DNA of 64,000 nucleotides from Ignavibacterium sp. (GTDB taxonomy: Bacteria; Zixibacteria; MSB-5A5; GN15; PGXB01). The stretch lies in NCBI GenBank assembly GCA_020724775.1, contig DYGG01000011.1:1-64000 (forward strand). Reading direction: 5' to 3'. Positions within the stretch are counted from its first letter, which is position 1. The number at the start of each line of letters is the position of its first letter. The notes under the pieces are model-generated. The model ran no database searches, had not been told where the DNA came from, and worked only from the letters and a program-made list of their open reading frames with translations. Shown piece after piece: positions 8,359 through 16,711 of this stretch. A program made the translations under genes and the position numbers.

Positions 8359-9635
8359 AAAAGATTACTCTTGTCCTCGGAATAATCTGGGCTTTGCATA
8401 TAGCGGCGCTGGGTCAGGAACTTCAATCGGGAAAAAAGATTTCGCTTCAATTTGAAAATGTCCCGATAGCCACCGTCCTGAATATGCTGGCTCAAAAATA
8501 TGATTTGAACCTGGTATTTGCCGGTGATGTAGAAAGCAAAATTTCAATCAAACTGGACAATGTCGCTCTTCAGGAAGCGCTCCGGGCGATTCTCACCGCC
8601 AACGGCTTGAATTACTATCTTATCGGCGACATCATAGTCGTCAAACCGGTGGAAACATCAGCGGTTGGAGAGACCGTACCGGCGCTGATTAAACTGGCTT
8701 ATATCTCCCCCAATGCGGCAATGAATGCTACCGCAGATTTGCTTTCACCCAAGGGTAAGATGAAAGTGGTCGAGGATGCCACTTTTGTTTCGAAAGGTCC
8801 CGGCGCCCCAAACCCGACAGAACTGGTGATAGTCGATTATCCCGACGTAGTGCAGAAAGTGACCGACTTCATCAAAGAGATGGATAAACCGGAACCGCTG
8901 GTGGCGATACAGGTGCGGATGATTGAGATGAATGTTGACGGCGAGAAAAAGACCGGCTTTAACTGGCCCACTTCACTTAACGGACGTCTGCACGGCATCG
9001 AGAACACGAGCAGCACCGGTTCCAGCGCTACCACCAATGCCACGGAAGCGCTGGGAGCGATTGATTTGCCTGATGGAAAATGGGAGTGGGGAAAACTCTC
9101 GGTGGCCGAGGTGGCGCTGGTTCTCGATTTCCTGGAAAAATCGGGCAACTCCAAATTGATTTCAGACCCGCGCATCACGACTCTTAACAATCATCAGGCG
9201 GAAATAAAAGTGGCGACCGTGGTGCCAATTCAGACGATTAATCGGTTCAGTGAAGGGGGCGCCGTTCAGGATATCGTCACTTTCCAGGATGAGGAAGTCG
9301 GTATCTCGCTTCAGGTAACTCCCCGGATAACCGACAGCAACCAGATAATGCTGGACGTCTATCCGACCGTGGCGGAAATAATCGGTTTTTCCGGTCCTGA
9401 GGGGAATCAGAAACCGATTACCTCCGAGCGCTCAATTCGGACAAAAATCACGGTCCAGAACGGCGAAACGGCGGCATTGGGCGGACTTCTCAAAGAGAGT
9501 AAGATTGAGAACGAACAGAAGGTCTTTTTCCTCGGCTCCATTCCGATTTTGGGCAATCTTTTCAAACATAAGACTGTCAAGACCAGCACCACCGATTTGT
9601 TGATACTTATAACTCCAACAGTCATTTCATATTGA
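8355..9635 (+). CDS. pilQ: Short outer-membrane secretin (PilQ/GspD family)
   Basis: 426 aa, exported (signal peptide ~1-20, cleavage near ALG-QE). Residues ~25-100 are an N0/STN-like domain (ISLQFENVPIATVLNMLAQKY), ~110-180 an N1-type domain, and ~180-426 the secretin channel (VAIQVRMIEMNV, GGLLKESKIENEQKVFFLGSIPILGNLFK). It is much shorter than most PilQ (over 600 aa): the AMIN domains are missing and only two periplasmic domains are visible. It is the last gene of the operon and is followed by a strong terminator. It would form the outer-membrane pore for the pilus or secreted substrate. Confidence 0.88.
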   Translation: MKKITLVLGIIWALHIAALGQELQSGKKISLQFENVPIATVLNMLAQKYDLNLVFAGDVESKISIKLDNVALQEALRAILTANGLNYYLIGDIIVVKPVETSAVGETVPALIKLAYISPNAAMNATADLLSPKGKMKVVEDATFVSKGPGAPNPTELVIVDYPDVVQKVTDFIKEMDKPEPLVAIQVRMIEMNVDGEKKTGFNWPTSLNGRLHGIENTSSTGSSATTNATEALGAIDLPDGKWEWGKLSVAEVALVLDFLEKSGNSKLISDPRITTLNNHQAEIKVATVVPIQTINRFSEGGAVQDIVTFQDEEVGISLQVTPRITDSNQIMLDVYPTVAEIIGFSGPEGNQKPITSERSIRTKITVQNGETAALGGLLKESKIENEQKVFFLGSIPILGNLFKHKTVKTSTTDLLILITPTVISY

Positions 9636-9646
9636 CCTGGCTTCAA

Positions 9647-9694
9647 AGAGCGAGAGTTGTCCGGCTGAAATTTCCGGCGACTCTCTTTTAATTT
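9647..9694 (+). terminator. Terminator of the pilus/secretion operon
   Basis: GAGAGT-TGT-CCGG pairs with CCGG-CG-ACTCTC around an 8-9 nt loop, followed by TTTTAATTT. It lies about 15 nt after the secretin stop codon. Confidence 0.75.
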
Positions 9695-9858
9695 CCCCCA
9701 TTCTGTCATTTCTCACAAAAATAGACCAATAAAAGCCATAATTGAGCGTTTTGACGGGAATTTTTCGTATAAAAGTAGCGTTTTATGATTTATCCGCAGC
9801 CTGGCGGCATTGCCGCATGGCGGACGGCCAAAATCAATCAAACCGATAGAGGACGAAG

Positions 9859-11319
9859 ATGACAAAATGGAAATTCAAAACATGGCTGTTTATAATAGCG
9901 CTGGCGCTGGTTTGCCCGGCGCTGTCGTCCCGGGGCGAATCTGAGAAGCGAAACAATATGTCGGACATAATCACCGCTCGACCTGCGGCGACTCCTTTGA
10001 CCACCGTGCGCATCGCAAGCGGTTTATCGCGACCGGTACTTGTCTGTTCGCCGCCGGGAGACAACGAGCGGCTGTTCATCCTGGAGCAATATACCGGGCT
10101 TATCAAAATCTGGCGAAACGATACGGTGCTTGCCCGTCCCTTTCTGGATATCGGCGATAGTCTGGCGACAAGCGGCAACGAGCAGGGACTTCTGGGAATG
10201 GCCTTCCACCCCGATTTTGAAACGAATCGCTATTTCTTCGTAAATTATACCAGAGTTGGCGGAGCCACCGTCATTAAGCGTTATACCGTCTCTGCCACTG
10301 ACCCGGACAGCGCCGATTTCTCAAGCGGCGTGATCATCTTGACCATCCCGCAGCCGTACAGCAACCATAATGGCGGAATGATAGCCTTTTCCCCCACAGA
10401 TGGTTACCTTTATATCGGAATGGGGGACGGCGGTTCCGGTGGCGACCCGCAAAACCGAGCGCAGGATGGCTCTTCCCTGCTGGGAAAGATGCTTCGGATA
10501 GATGTTGATGCCGGCTTTCCATACGGTATACCGCCGGATAATCCCTATGTTGATTCCGCCACGACTCAGGATGAAATCTGGGCAAAGGGGCTTCGCAATC
10601 CCTGGCGTTTCAGTTTTGACGCTCTTACCGGCGAGATGTATATCGGCGATGTCGGTCAGAATGCCTGGGAGGAGTTAAGTTATCAGCCTGCCAACAGCCC
10701 CGGGGGTGAAAATTATGGGTGGCGACTCAAAGAAGGGACGCACTGTTACAACCCCTCCACCAATTGCGATACGGAAGGGATTCTGACTGACCCTATATAT
10801 GAGTATTCGCATTCATCATCACGCTGCTCGATAACAGGCGGGTACGTATATCGCGGCTGCGCCATCCCCGACCTGCAGGGGACATATTTCTTCGCCGACT
10901 ATTGCACTTCAGAAGTATGGTCTTTTCGTTTCGATGGGACAAATATTACCGAGTTCACCAACCGGACCGCGGAGTTGGAGCCGGGAGGTGGCGTTACCAT
11001 AGACTGGATATCCTCTTTCGGGGTGGATAACCGCGGAGAACTTTACATCCTGGACCATCTGGGAGGAGAGATATTCAAAATTGTCCCGGATGGAGTCCCT
11101 TCCCTCTGTTTTTTTGAATGCGGTGATGTTGACGGTAACGGCCGGATAAATATCCTCGACATCACCTATCTCATAAATTACCTCTACAAAGGGGGAGCCG
11201 CTCCGGCATCGCTGACGGCGGCTGATGTCAACGGTTCCGGCGGGATAAATATCCTCGACATCACTTCGATAATCGCACAATTGTACAAAGGAGGACCGGC
11301 GCTCAACTGCCCGGCGTAA
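9859..11319 (+). CDS. Secreted PQQ-type sugar (glucose/sorbosone) dehydrogenase with C-terminal dockerin
   Basis: 486 aa. A signal peptide (~1-28) precedes a six-bladed propeller of the GSDH/HHIP-like family (residues ~50-415). NHNGGMIAFSP carries the usual catalytic-site His, and GMGDGGSGGDPQNRAQ and GLRNPWRFSFD are family signatures. Such enzymes oxidise sugars with PQQ, though many members have unknown substrates. Residues ~425-486 hold two dockerin type I calcium-binding repeats (GDVDGNGRINILDITYLI and DVNGSGGINILDITSII), each followed by LYKGG. The gene follows the secretin operon after a terminator and a 164-nt gap. Function is confident at family level only. Confidence 0.85.
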   Translation: MTKWKFKTWLFIIALALVCPALSSRGESEKRNNMSDIITARPAATPLTTVRIASGLSRPVLVCSPPGDNERLFILEQYTGLIKIWRNDTVLARPFLDIGDSLATSGNEQGLLGMAFHPDFETNRYFFVNYTRVGGATVIKRYTVSATDPDSADFSSGVIILTIPQPYSNHNGGMIAFSPTDGYLYIGMGDGGSGGDPQNRAQDGSSLLGKMLRIDVDAGFPYGIPPDNPYVDSATTQDEIWAKGLRNPWRFSFDALTGEMYIGDVGQNAWEELSYQPANSPGGENYGWRLKEGTHCYNPSTNCDTEGILTDPIYEYSHSSSRCSITGGYVYRGCAIPDLQGTYFFADYCTSEVWSFRFDGTNITEFTNRTAELEPGGGVTIDWISSFGVDNRGELYILDHLGGEIFKIVPDGVPSLCFFECGDVDGNGRINILDITYLINYLYKGGAAPASLTAADVNGSGGINILDITSIIAQLYKGGPALNCPA

Positions 11320-11324
11320 AATTT

Positions 11325-12278
11325 ATGACCACTATGGATATTACCTTGCGAGCGGCTCGCGTCGAAGAATCATACCGGTTTGCCGAGCAGATTGCCGCCA
11401 AGAGAAAGCCTCATCTTTTTCGAGTCGCCACTCTTTTTCCGGATCGCGCGCGCTATCTGGCATTCTGCGCCGCTTATGCCTCGATGCGTTGGGTCGACGA
11501 CCATGTCGATGAACTGGCCGGTTCTCTGGAGGAACTCGAAGCCTGGCAAAGAGAGGTTGCCGGCAACTACTCCGGAATCGCCGGAAGCATTATCTATGGA
11601 CCGGCTCTGGCAGATAGTTTTAAGAAGTTTGAACTGCCTCTGGAGCCGTGGCTCAATATGAAGAAGTCGATGCAGCATGACCTGGAGCAATGGGGATTTG
11701 CATCGTATCAGGATTTTCTGGTGTATGCGGAAGGCGCCACAGTCGCACCGGCGGCGGTCTTTGCCTCGCTGCTGCTGCAGAGAGGAAACGGCGCCCTCTT
11801 TCTTCTGGCAGTGCCGTATGAGACCATTCGCGACGCCGTTCGGGAAGCGGCGATTCTCTGCTACGAGGCGCATATTGTCCGGGACCTCAAGGAGGATCTC
11901 AGCGCCGGACGGAATTACTTCCCGGTCGATGAACTCCAGCAGTTCGGTCTGGAAAACGAGCACGAAGCGGGCAAAAAATGGCGTCCCTACCTGCGGTTCT
12001 ACATGAACCGGGCAGCGATGCGGAGAGAGAGAGCATTGGAGGCAATGAAGACTATCGAAGCGGAGATGACACCGCGAGAGAGACTGATGCTGCATCTGCT
12101 GGTCGAGTTCTATATCGGCTCGCTGGAGAAATGTATCCGGCTGGATGGTGATGTCTGGAGTGACCGTCACTGGATCGAAAAAGATGAAATGAAAGCGCTT
12201 CTGGAGCGTTTGAAAAATGAGTATGAGGCGGGGGCGGCGCTTGAGCCGCTGGCGATAAAGGCTATCGAAGATGTCTGA
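11325..12278 (+). CDS. Squalene/phytoene synthase family protein (trans-isoprenyl diphosphate synthase)
   Basis: 317 aa, all-alpha head-to-head prenyl synthase. The first Asp-rich motif is WVDDHVDE (residues ~56-63) and the second is RDLKED (~185-190), followed by the AGRNYFP stretch typical of the family. Both motifs bind Mg-diphosphate, and their presence argues for an active enzyme that condenses two prenyl diphosphates. Squalene, phytoene or dehydrosqualene cannot be told apart by eye. The start lies 5 nt after the previous stop with no obvious ribosome binding site, and the stop overlaps the Rieske gene by 8 nt. No carotenoid desaturase or hopene cyclase gene is in the window. Confidence 0.82.
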   Translation: MTTMDITLRAARVEESYRFAEQIAAKRKPHLFRVATLFPDRARYLAFCAAYASMRWVDDHVDELAGSLEELEAWQREVAGNYSGIAGSIIYGPALADSFKKFELPLEPWLNMKKSMQHDLEQWGFASYQDFLVYAEGATVAPAAVFASLLLQRGNGALFLLAVPYETIRDAVREAAILCYEAHIVRDLKEDLSAGRNYFPVDELQQFGLENEHEAGKKWRPYLRFYMNRAAMRRERALEAMKTIEAEMTPRERLMLHLLVEFYIGSLEKCIRLDGDVWSDRHWIEKDEMKALLERLKNEYEAGAALEPLAIKAIEDV

Positions 12279-12609
12279 GCCAAAATGGATTAAGGCGATT
12301 CCGGTGGCGGAACTGCATCGGCACAAGTTCCGTCAGATGCGAATAATGTCGCGGATTATTGCCATCACTAATCTCACTAATGTGCCGATGGCGCTTGACG
12401 GAGAATGCCGCCATATGCGGGGACCTCTTCTGGAGGGGAAAATCGACGGAACAACGGTTACCTGTCCCTGGCATGGGTGGCAGTATGACCTCAGCACGGG
12501 GCAATGCCTTACCGAGCAATGGGCGCATCTTCGAAAATATGACTGCAAAATCGAGAACGGCTGGGTAATGGTTGATATTTCCCCCCTCTTTGTTTCCCAA
12601 TCTGAATGA
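12271..12609 (+). CDS. Rieske [2Fe-2S] ferredoxin-like protein
   Basis: 112 aa. The Rieske cluster ligands are intact: CRH near residues 45-47 and CPWHGWQYD near 64-72 (C-x-H ... C-x2-H, with HGW as in soluble Rieske ferredoxins and oxygenase components). There is no transmembrane anchor, so it is a soluble electron carrier. It starts inside the 3' end of the prenyl synthase gene (8-nt overlap), suggesting co-translation. Redox coupling to an isoprenoid-modifying enzyme is plausible but is inference. No oxygenase partner is visible here. Confidence 0.85.
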   Translation: MSEPKWIKAIPVAELHRHKFRQMRIMSRIIAITNLTNVPMALDGECRHMRGPLLEGKIDGTTVTCPWHGWQYDLSTGQCLTEQWAHLRKYDCKIENGWVMVDISPLFVSQSE

Positions 12610-12675
12610 AATTCCTTTGCTCTTCAATCCAGTTTGACCGGCGGCGTCTCTTACGTTATCATAAGAGAAGAAGAT

Positions 12676-13605
12676 ATGTTGAATGCCGACAGAATTAAAG
12701 AACGGGCGCGCCAGTTGGGGGCAGATACGGTCGGTATAACTCGTCCGGCGGCTGTGGATAATCCTGATAGGTTTATCAGATGGCTGGTAAAGGGGATGCA
12801 CGGCGAGATGACCTATCTTTCGCGCCATCTTGAAACCCGCCTTGACCCCAATAGAATACTTCCCGACGCCAAATCTATCATTGTGGTGGGACTGAATTAT
12901 TTTCAGGATAATGATGGAACGATTTCTGATAAAGGGAAATACAAAGTGGCGCGCTATGCCTGGGGTGTTGATTATCATCGGACAATCAGGAAACTGCTGA
13001 AAAGACTTCGCCAGGAATTGAGAAGTAATGCGCCGGATTTGAAAGGGAGAATCTGCGTCGATACGGCTCCTTTTATGGACAAGTACTGGGCAGAGAAGGC
13101 CGGTCTGGGTTGGCAGGGGAAGCATACCAATCTGGTGTCGCGACAGTGGGGAAACTGGCTTCTTCTGGGGAGTCTGATCTTAAACCATGAAATCGATAAA
13201 TATGATGCGCCGGAGACTGACCACTGTGGCAACTGCCGCGCCTGTGTTGACGCTTGTCCCACCGGCGCCTTATTTGCGGAGTATAATCTTGATGCCACCC
13301 GATGTATCAGTTACTGGACGATTGAATCGAAAAGCGAAGAAATACCGGATTTTATTTCCATAAATCTGAATGGCTGGGTTTTCGGCTGCGACATCTGTAT
13401 ATCGGTATGCCCGTTCAATAAATTCCAGAAACCATTTTCTGACCGCTCATTCGCGAAACTTGAGGAGGTCGGTTTGGTCGAAAACGGTGCGGTTGTGACA
13501 GTTTCGGAATCGGGTTTCAGGGAGAATTTCGCCCAAAGTCCGCTATCGAGAGCGGGATTGAAAGGAATCCGGAGGAATATTCGGGCGGCGGAACAGACGT
13601 CATAG
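12676..13605 (+). CDS. queG: Epoxyqueuosine reductase QueG
   Basis: 309 aa. QueG catalyses the last step of queuosine biosynthesis, reducing epoxyqueuosine in tRNA to queuosine, with cobalamin and two [4Fe-4S] clusters. The N-terminal cobalamin-binding domain includes the conserved VDTAPFMDKYWAEKAGLGW segment. Cluster motifs are CGNCRACVDACP (near 184) and CDICISVCP (near 238). Start ATG 12676 is chosen because AGAGAAGAAG lies just upstream. A TTG at 12634 in frame would add 14 residues not typical of the family. It is the only clearly cobalamin-dependent enzyme in the window. Confidence 0.92.
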   Translation: MLNADRIKERARQLGADTVGITRPAAVDNPDRFIRWLVKGMHGEMTYLSRHLETRLDPNRILPDAKSIIVVGLNYFQDNDGTISDKGKYKVARYAWGVDYHRTIRKLLKRLRQELRSNAPDLKGRICVDTAPFMDKYWAEKAGLGWQGKHTNLVSRQWGNWLLLGSLILNHEIDKYDAPETDHCGNCRACVDACPTGALFAEYNLDATRCISYWTIESKSEEIPDFISINLNGWVFGCDICISVCPFNKFQKPFSDRSFAKLEEVGLVENGAVVTVSESGFRENFAQSPLSRAGLKGIRRNIRAAEQTS

Positions 13606-13628
13606 CAGTGATTTGAACAGAGGGGGCA

Positions 13629-13669
13629 GGAAGGGCGGCAAAAAGAAAGGACGGGTTGGCCCGCCCTTA
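13629..13669 (-). terminator. Terminator-like inverted repeat between queG and lepB
   Basis: AAGGGCGG and CCGCCCTT flank a loop that itself can form a GACGGGTTGGCCCGTC-type stem. It lies between convergent genes and has no long T tract on either strand, so it is only a weak terminator candidate for the lepB operon or queG. Confidence 0.4.
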
Positions 13670-13691
13670 TACTGAATTCTTCAGATCTCTA

Positions 13692-14447
13692 TTAATGAAT
13701 AACGTTTAGTAATCTTCCCCAGCGGACCCGCTCAAAAAAATGCACGGAATTATATAAGAAAAGCCGCGGCACCGAAAGAGGGTCGGAGACAGTCACCTGC
13801 GGAGAATTAGGGTCAGACCCCCACGACCAGTGAATGAACATCGCCTCACCGAGAATCATCTTCTTGTGCACCGGTCCCCAGAAACGGGAATCGTAAGAAT
13901 TGTCGCGGTTATCCCCCATCATGAAGAAGCAGTCTTTGGGGACGACATAAGGACCGAAATTATCGCGGCTATTGCCGTCATCCATCCGCGGCCTGATATA
14001 TCCATCAGTGAACTTAGCGTGGGATGGATTAGGAAATTCCTTGCCATCGACATACAAGACTTTATCTCTTATTTCGATCGTCTGTCCCTCGATAGCGACA
14101 CATCGCTTGATATAATTGGTCACGCCGTCTCCGGGCCATTTGAATATAACGACATCGCCCGGTTTCGGCTCCCTGATTTCCGGAAGCCGCCAACTGGTGA
14201 AAGGAATCGAGGCGCCGTAAATAAACTTATTGGCAATCAGAAAATCGCCGACCAGGAGAGTATCTTCCATCGAAGAAGAGGGAATTTTGTAGGCTTCGAC
14301 AATAGAAGTCTTGATTATGATGGCGAGGACAATCGCTATCAGGAACGATTTGACATTTTCCCAGAGAAAATCAAAGAAGTCTCCCTGCTTCTTTGCTTTG
14401 GGGCTGCTTTTTTCCTGCTCCGTTTTTTTTGACATGATTTTATCCAT
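13692..14447 (-). CDS. lepB: Signal peptidase I
   Basis: 251 aa, inner-membrane type I signal peptidase that removes signal peptides from exported proteins. One membrane helix lies at ~34-50 (FLIAIVLAIII). The catalytic Ser is S59 in IPSSSMEDTL and the catalytic Lys is K114 in YIKRCVA. Box D/E appears as MGDNRDNSYDSRFWGPV. All family boxes are intact. A second in-frame ATG four codons downstream (MSKKTEQ) is equally possible. It is the last gene of a dxr-rseP-lepB run, 9 nt after rseP. Confidence 0.94.
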   Translation of the reverse strand: MDKIMSKKTEQEKSSPKAKKQGDFFDFLWENVKSFLIAIVLAIIIKTSIVEAYKIPSSSMEDTLLVGDFLIANKFIYGASIPFTSWRLPEIREPKPGDVVIFKWPGDGVTNYIKRCVAIEGQTIEIRDKVLYVDGKEFPNPSHAKFTDGYIRPRMDDGNSRDNFGPYVVPKDCFFMMGDNRDNSYDSRFWGPVHKKMILGEAMFIHWSWGSDPNSPQVTVSDPLSVPRLFLYNSVHFFERVRWGRLLNVIH

Positions 14448-14456
14448 ATATACATT

Positions 14457-15503
14457 TTACCATCTTCGGATATCGTTGAAGGTAACAAAAATTACCAGAA
14501 TCAGAAGAAATGCGATTCCTATCTGTTGAATGACCAGCCGGGTTTTCATAGAAAGGGGTGAGCCTTTGACCTTCTCAACAAGAAGGAATACAAGATGGCC
14601 GCCATCGAGCAGAGGAATCGGCAGAATATTCAGCACCGCCAGGTTAACTGACAGCAGGGCAAGGAATTCCATCAATATATCGAAACCGGCGCGGGCCGTG
14701 GCGCCAGCCAGTTGGCCTATCAGTATCGGTCCGCCGATATCCGCCGGAGTGACCGTACGAGTAATCAGACCAATTACAAATTCAAAAACCTTCTCCACGT
14801 AAAAAACAGCCTGATTAAATCCGGAGCCGACTGCTGCAATGACCCCCAGCCGTCGAAAGACCGGCTGATGGCCTACTCCGATTTTGCCGACCGCGATAGT
14901 ATCCCCCTGGGGAGTCACCGCCTCATCGCGATATGTGATGACCGTATCGGTCCGCAAGACACCGTCACGCCGCCAGGCAATGGCGACCGGCTCCTCGACT
15001 TTCTTATAAATAAGCGATGCCATATCCTGAAATGTCTTGACTTCAACGCCGTCGATGGCAACAATTTCATCACCGGTGCTAAAACCAGCCCTCTCCGCCG
15101 GACTCCCTTCGGCTACCTGCCCGATGAAAACCGCTTCCACTTCCTTTCCACGGGTCATATAAAGACCGGCAAGCACCACAATCGCCAGAACGAAATTCAT
15201 AAAAGGACCGGCAAGAATTACCAGGAATCGTTTCCAGACCGGCTTCGACATAAACTCATAAGGGGCGCCATGACTTTCTTCATTGGGATTCTCTCCGGCC
15301 ATCTTGACATAGCCGCCCAGAGGAATGATGCCGATGGCGTACTCGGTCTCGCCCCACTTTTTTGAAATCAATGTCGGGGGAAATCCCAAAGAGAACTTTT
15401 CGACCCTGATGCCGGCTCTTTTGGCGACCAGGAAATGCCCCAGTTCATGAAAGAAGACGAGTATGCCAAGTACAAAAATGGTGGCAAGGATTGTGATCAG
15501 CAT
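14457..15503 (-). CDS. rseP: Site-2 intramembrane zinc metalloprotease RseP
   Basis: 348 aa. HELGH (residues 19-23) gives two zinc ligands and the catalytic Glu, and the C-terminal LNILPIPLLDGGH supplies the third ligand region. A single PDZ domain sits between (residues ~115-185: EGSPAERAGFSTGDEIVAIDG). Four membrane segments are visible. E. coli RseP has two PDZ domains; one is common outside Proteobacteria. It acts in regulated intramembrane proteolysis of anti-sigma factors and leftover signal peptides. It begins 1 nt after the dxr stop. Confidence 0.93.
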   Translation of the reverse strand: MLITILATIFVLGILVFFHELGHFLVAKRAGIRVEKFSLGFPPTLISKKWGETEYAIGIIPLGGYVKMAGENPNEESHGAPYEFMSKPVWKRFLVILAGPFMNFVLAIVVLAGLYMTRGKEVEAVFIGQVAEGSPAERAGFSTGDEIVAIDGVEVKTFQDMASLIYKKVEEPVAIAWRRDGVLRTDTVITYRDEAVTPQGDTIAVGKIGVGHQPVFRRLGVIAAVGSGFNQAVFYVEKVFEFVIGLITRTVTPADIGGPILIGQLAGATARAGFDILMEFLALLSVNLAVLNILPIPLLDGGHLVFLLVEKVKGSPLSMKTRLVIQQIGIAFLLILVIFVTFNDIRRW

Positions 15504-15504
15504 T

Positions 15505-16656
15505 TCAGACTATAAACTCCTCGGCAGTTTTCCGCCCCCAGATATCAGCCGCGATGATATCATCAAGTGACGGTTGCGCTACCATAATATGTTTTTCCAG
15601 AGTATCGGTTATAATATCGGGAATTTGATAGAATTTCACACGTTCTTTTAAGAAAGCGGCCACGGCGACTTCGTTGGCGGCGTTGAAAACGGCCGGCAGA
15701 GTGCCGCCCTTGCGCGCTACGTCAAACGCCAGCCGCAGCAGCGGGAATTTTTCGTAATCGGGCTTCTGAAAAGTCAGTTGTCGAATATCAGTCAGGTCAA
15801 AATGCCCGTTGGAAGAGACAATCCGGTCGGGATAGAATAAGGCGTAAGATATCGGGAGACGCATATCGGGATATGAAATCTGCGCGATAATGGAAGAATC
15901 GACGAATTCGACCATAGAATGAATGATTGATTGCGGGTGAATAACGACGTCAATCTTGTCAGGCGATATATCAAAAAGGTGCACCGCTTCAATTACCTCA
16001 AGCCCCTTGTTCATCATGGTCGCCGAATCTACCGTGATTTTGGGTCCCATTTTCCAGACAGGATGATTCAGCGCTTGCTCTTTGGTAATGTCGCGAAACT
16101 GCTCCCGGGGTGTCTCTCGAAACGGACCGCCGGAACCGGTCAGAATGATCTTTTTGATTTCCTCTTTCTTCCCCGATGTCAGCGCCTGCCAGATGGCGGA
16201 ATGCTCGGAATCAACCGGAATAATCTCCGAGTCGGTCGCTTTTCGCGCCAGGTTAAGAAGAACCCCTCCAATAACCATCGATTCCTTATTTGCCAGAGCC
16301 AGTCTCTTGCCCGACTTCAGCGTCGCCAGGGAGGCTTTCAAACCGGCCGCTCCAACGATGGCATTCAAAACAATATCGGCTTCAGGCAAAGATGCCAGCC
16401 GCTCAGCCGCATCATCGCCGGAAAAAACTTCGGTGCCGGGAAAAGGATATTGCTTCTGAAAGCGGAAACAGCACTCTCCCTGCGTTACCGCTCCGTAGCG
16501 GGGACGAAACTCCTGAATCTGACGCCGGAATTGCTCAATATTCCGATGAGTCGAAAGCGCAAGTACGTCAATACGGTCTCTATTCCGCGCAACAACATCC
16601 AGCGCGGAGCGACCGATAGAGCCGGTGGAGCCGAGTATAACCAGACGTTTCTTCAT
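15505..16656 (-). CDS. dxr: 1-deoxy-D-xylulose 5-phosphate reductoisomerase
   Basis: 383 aa, cytoplasmic MEP-pathway enzyme converting DXP to MEP with NADPH. The N-terminal Rossmann motif is LGSTGSIG (residues 8-15). ALANKESMV, PVDSEHSAIWQAL and GSGGPFR give the substrate and metal-binding loops, and the motif KMGPKITVDSATMMNKG is intact. Length is normal. It supplies IPP/DMAPP, and so the substrate chain for the prenyl synthase encoded at 11.3 kb. It leads the dxr-rseP-lepB cluster, an arrangement seen widely in bacteria. Confidence 0.95.
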   Translation of the reverse strand: MKKRLVILGSTGSIGRSALDVVARNRDRIDVLALSTHRNIEQFRRQIQEFRPRYGAVTQGECCFRFQKQYPFPGTEVFSGDDAAERLASLPEADIVLNAIVGAAGLKASLATLKSGKRLALANKESMVIGGVLLNLARKATDSEIIPVDSEHSAIWQALTSGKKEEIKKIILTGSGGPFRETPREQFRDITKEQALNHPVWKMGPKITVDSATMMNKGLEVIEAVHLFDISPDKIDVVIHPQSIIHSMVEFVDSSIIAQISYPDMRLPISYALFYPDRIVSSNGHFDLTDIRQLTFQKPDYEKFPLLRLAFDVARKGGTLPAVFNAANEVAVAAFLKERVKFYQIPDIITDTLEKHIMVAQPSLDDIIAADIWGRKTAEEFIV

Positions 16657-16711
16657 CTAATCGATAAACGGAAATAGAACGGGCCTGTTCCCGATTATTA
16701 ATCGGCAACAG

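Noticed and set aside
11370-12326. A 318-codon - strand frame opposite the prenyl synthase gene.
   Set aside because: The + strand protein has both Asp-rich catalytic motifs; the antisense frame has none.
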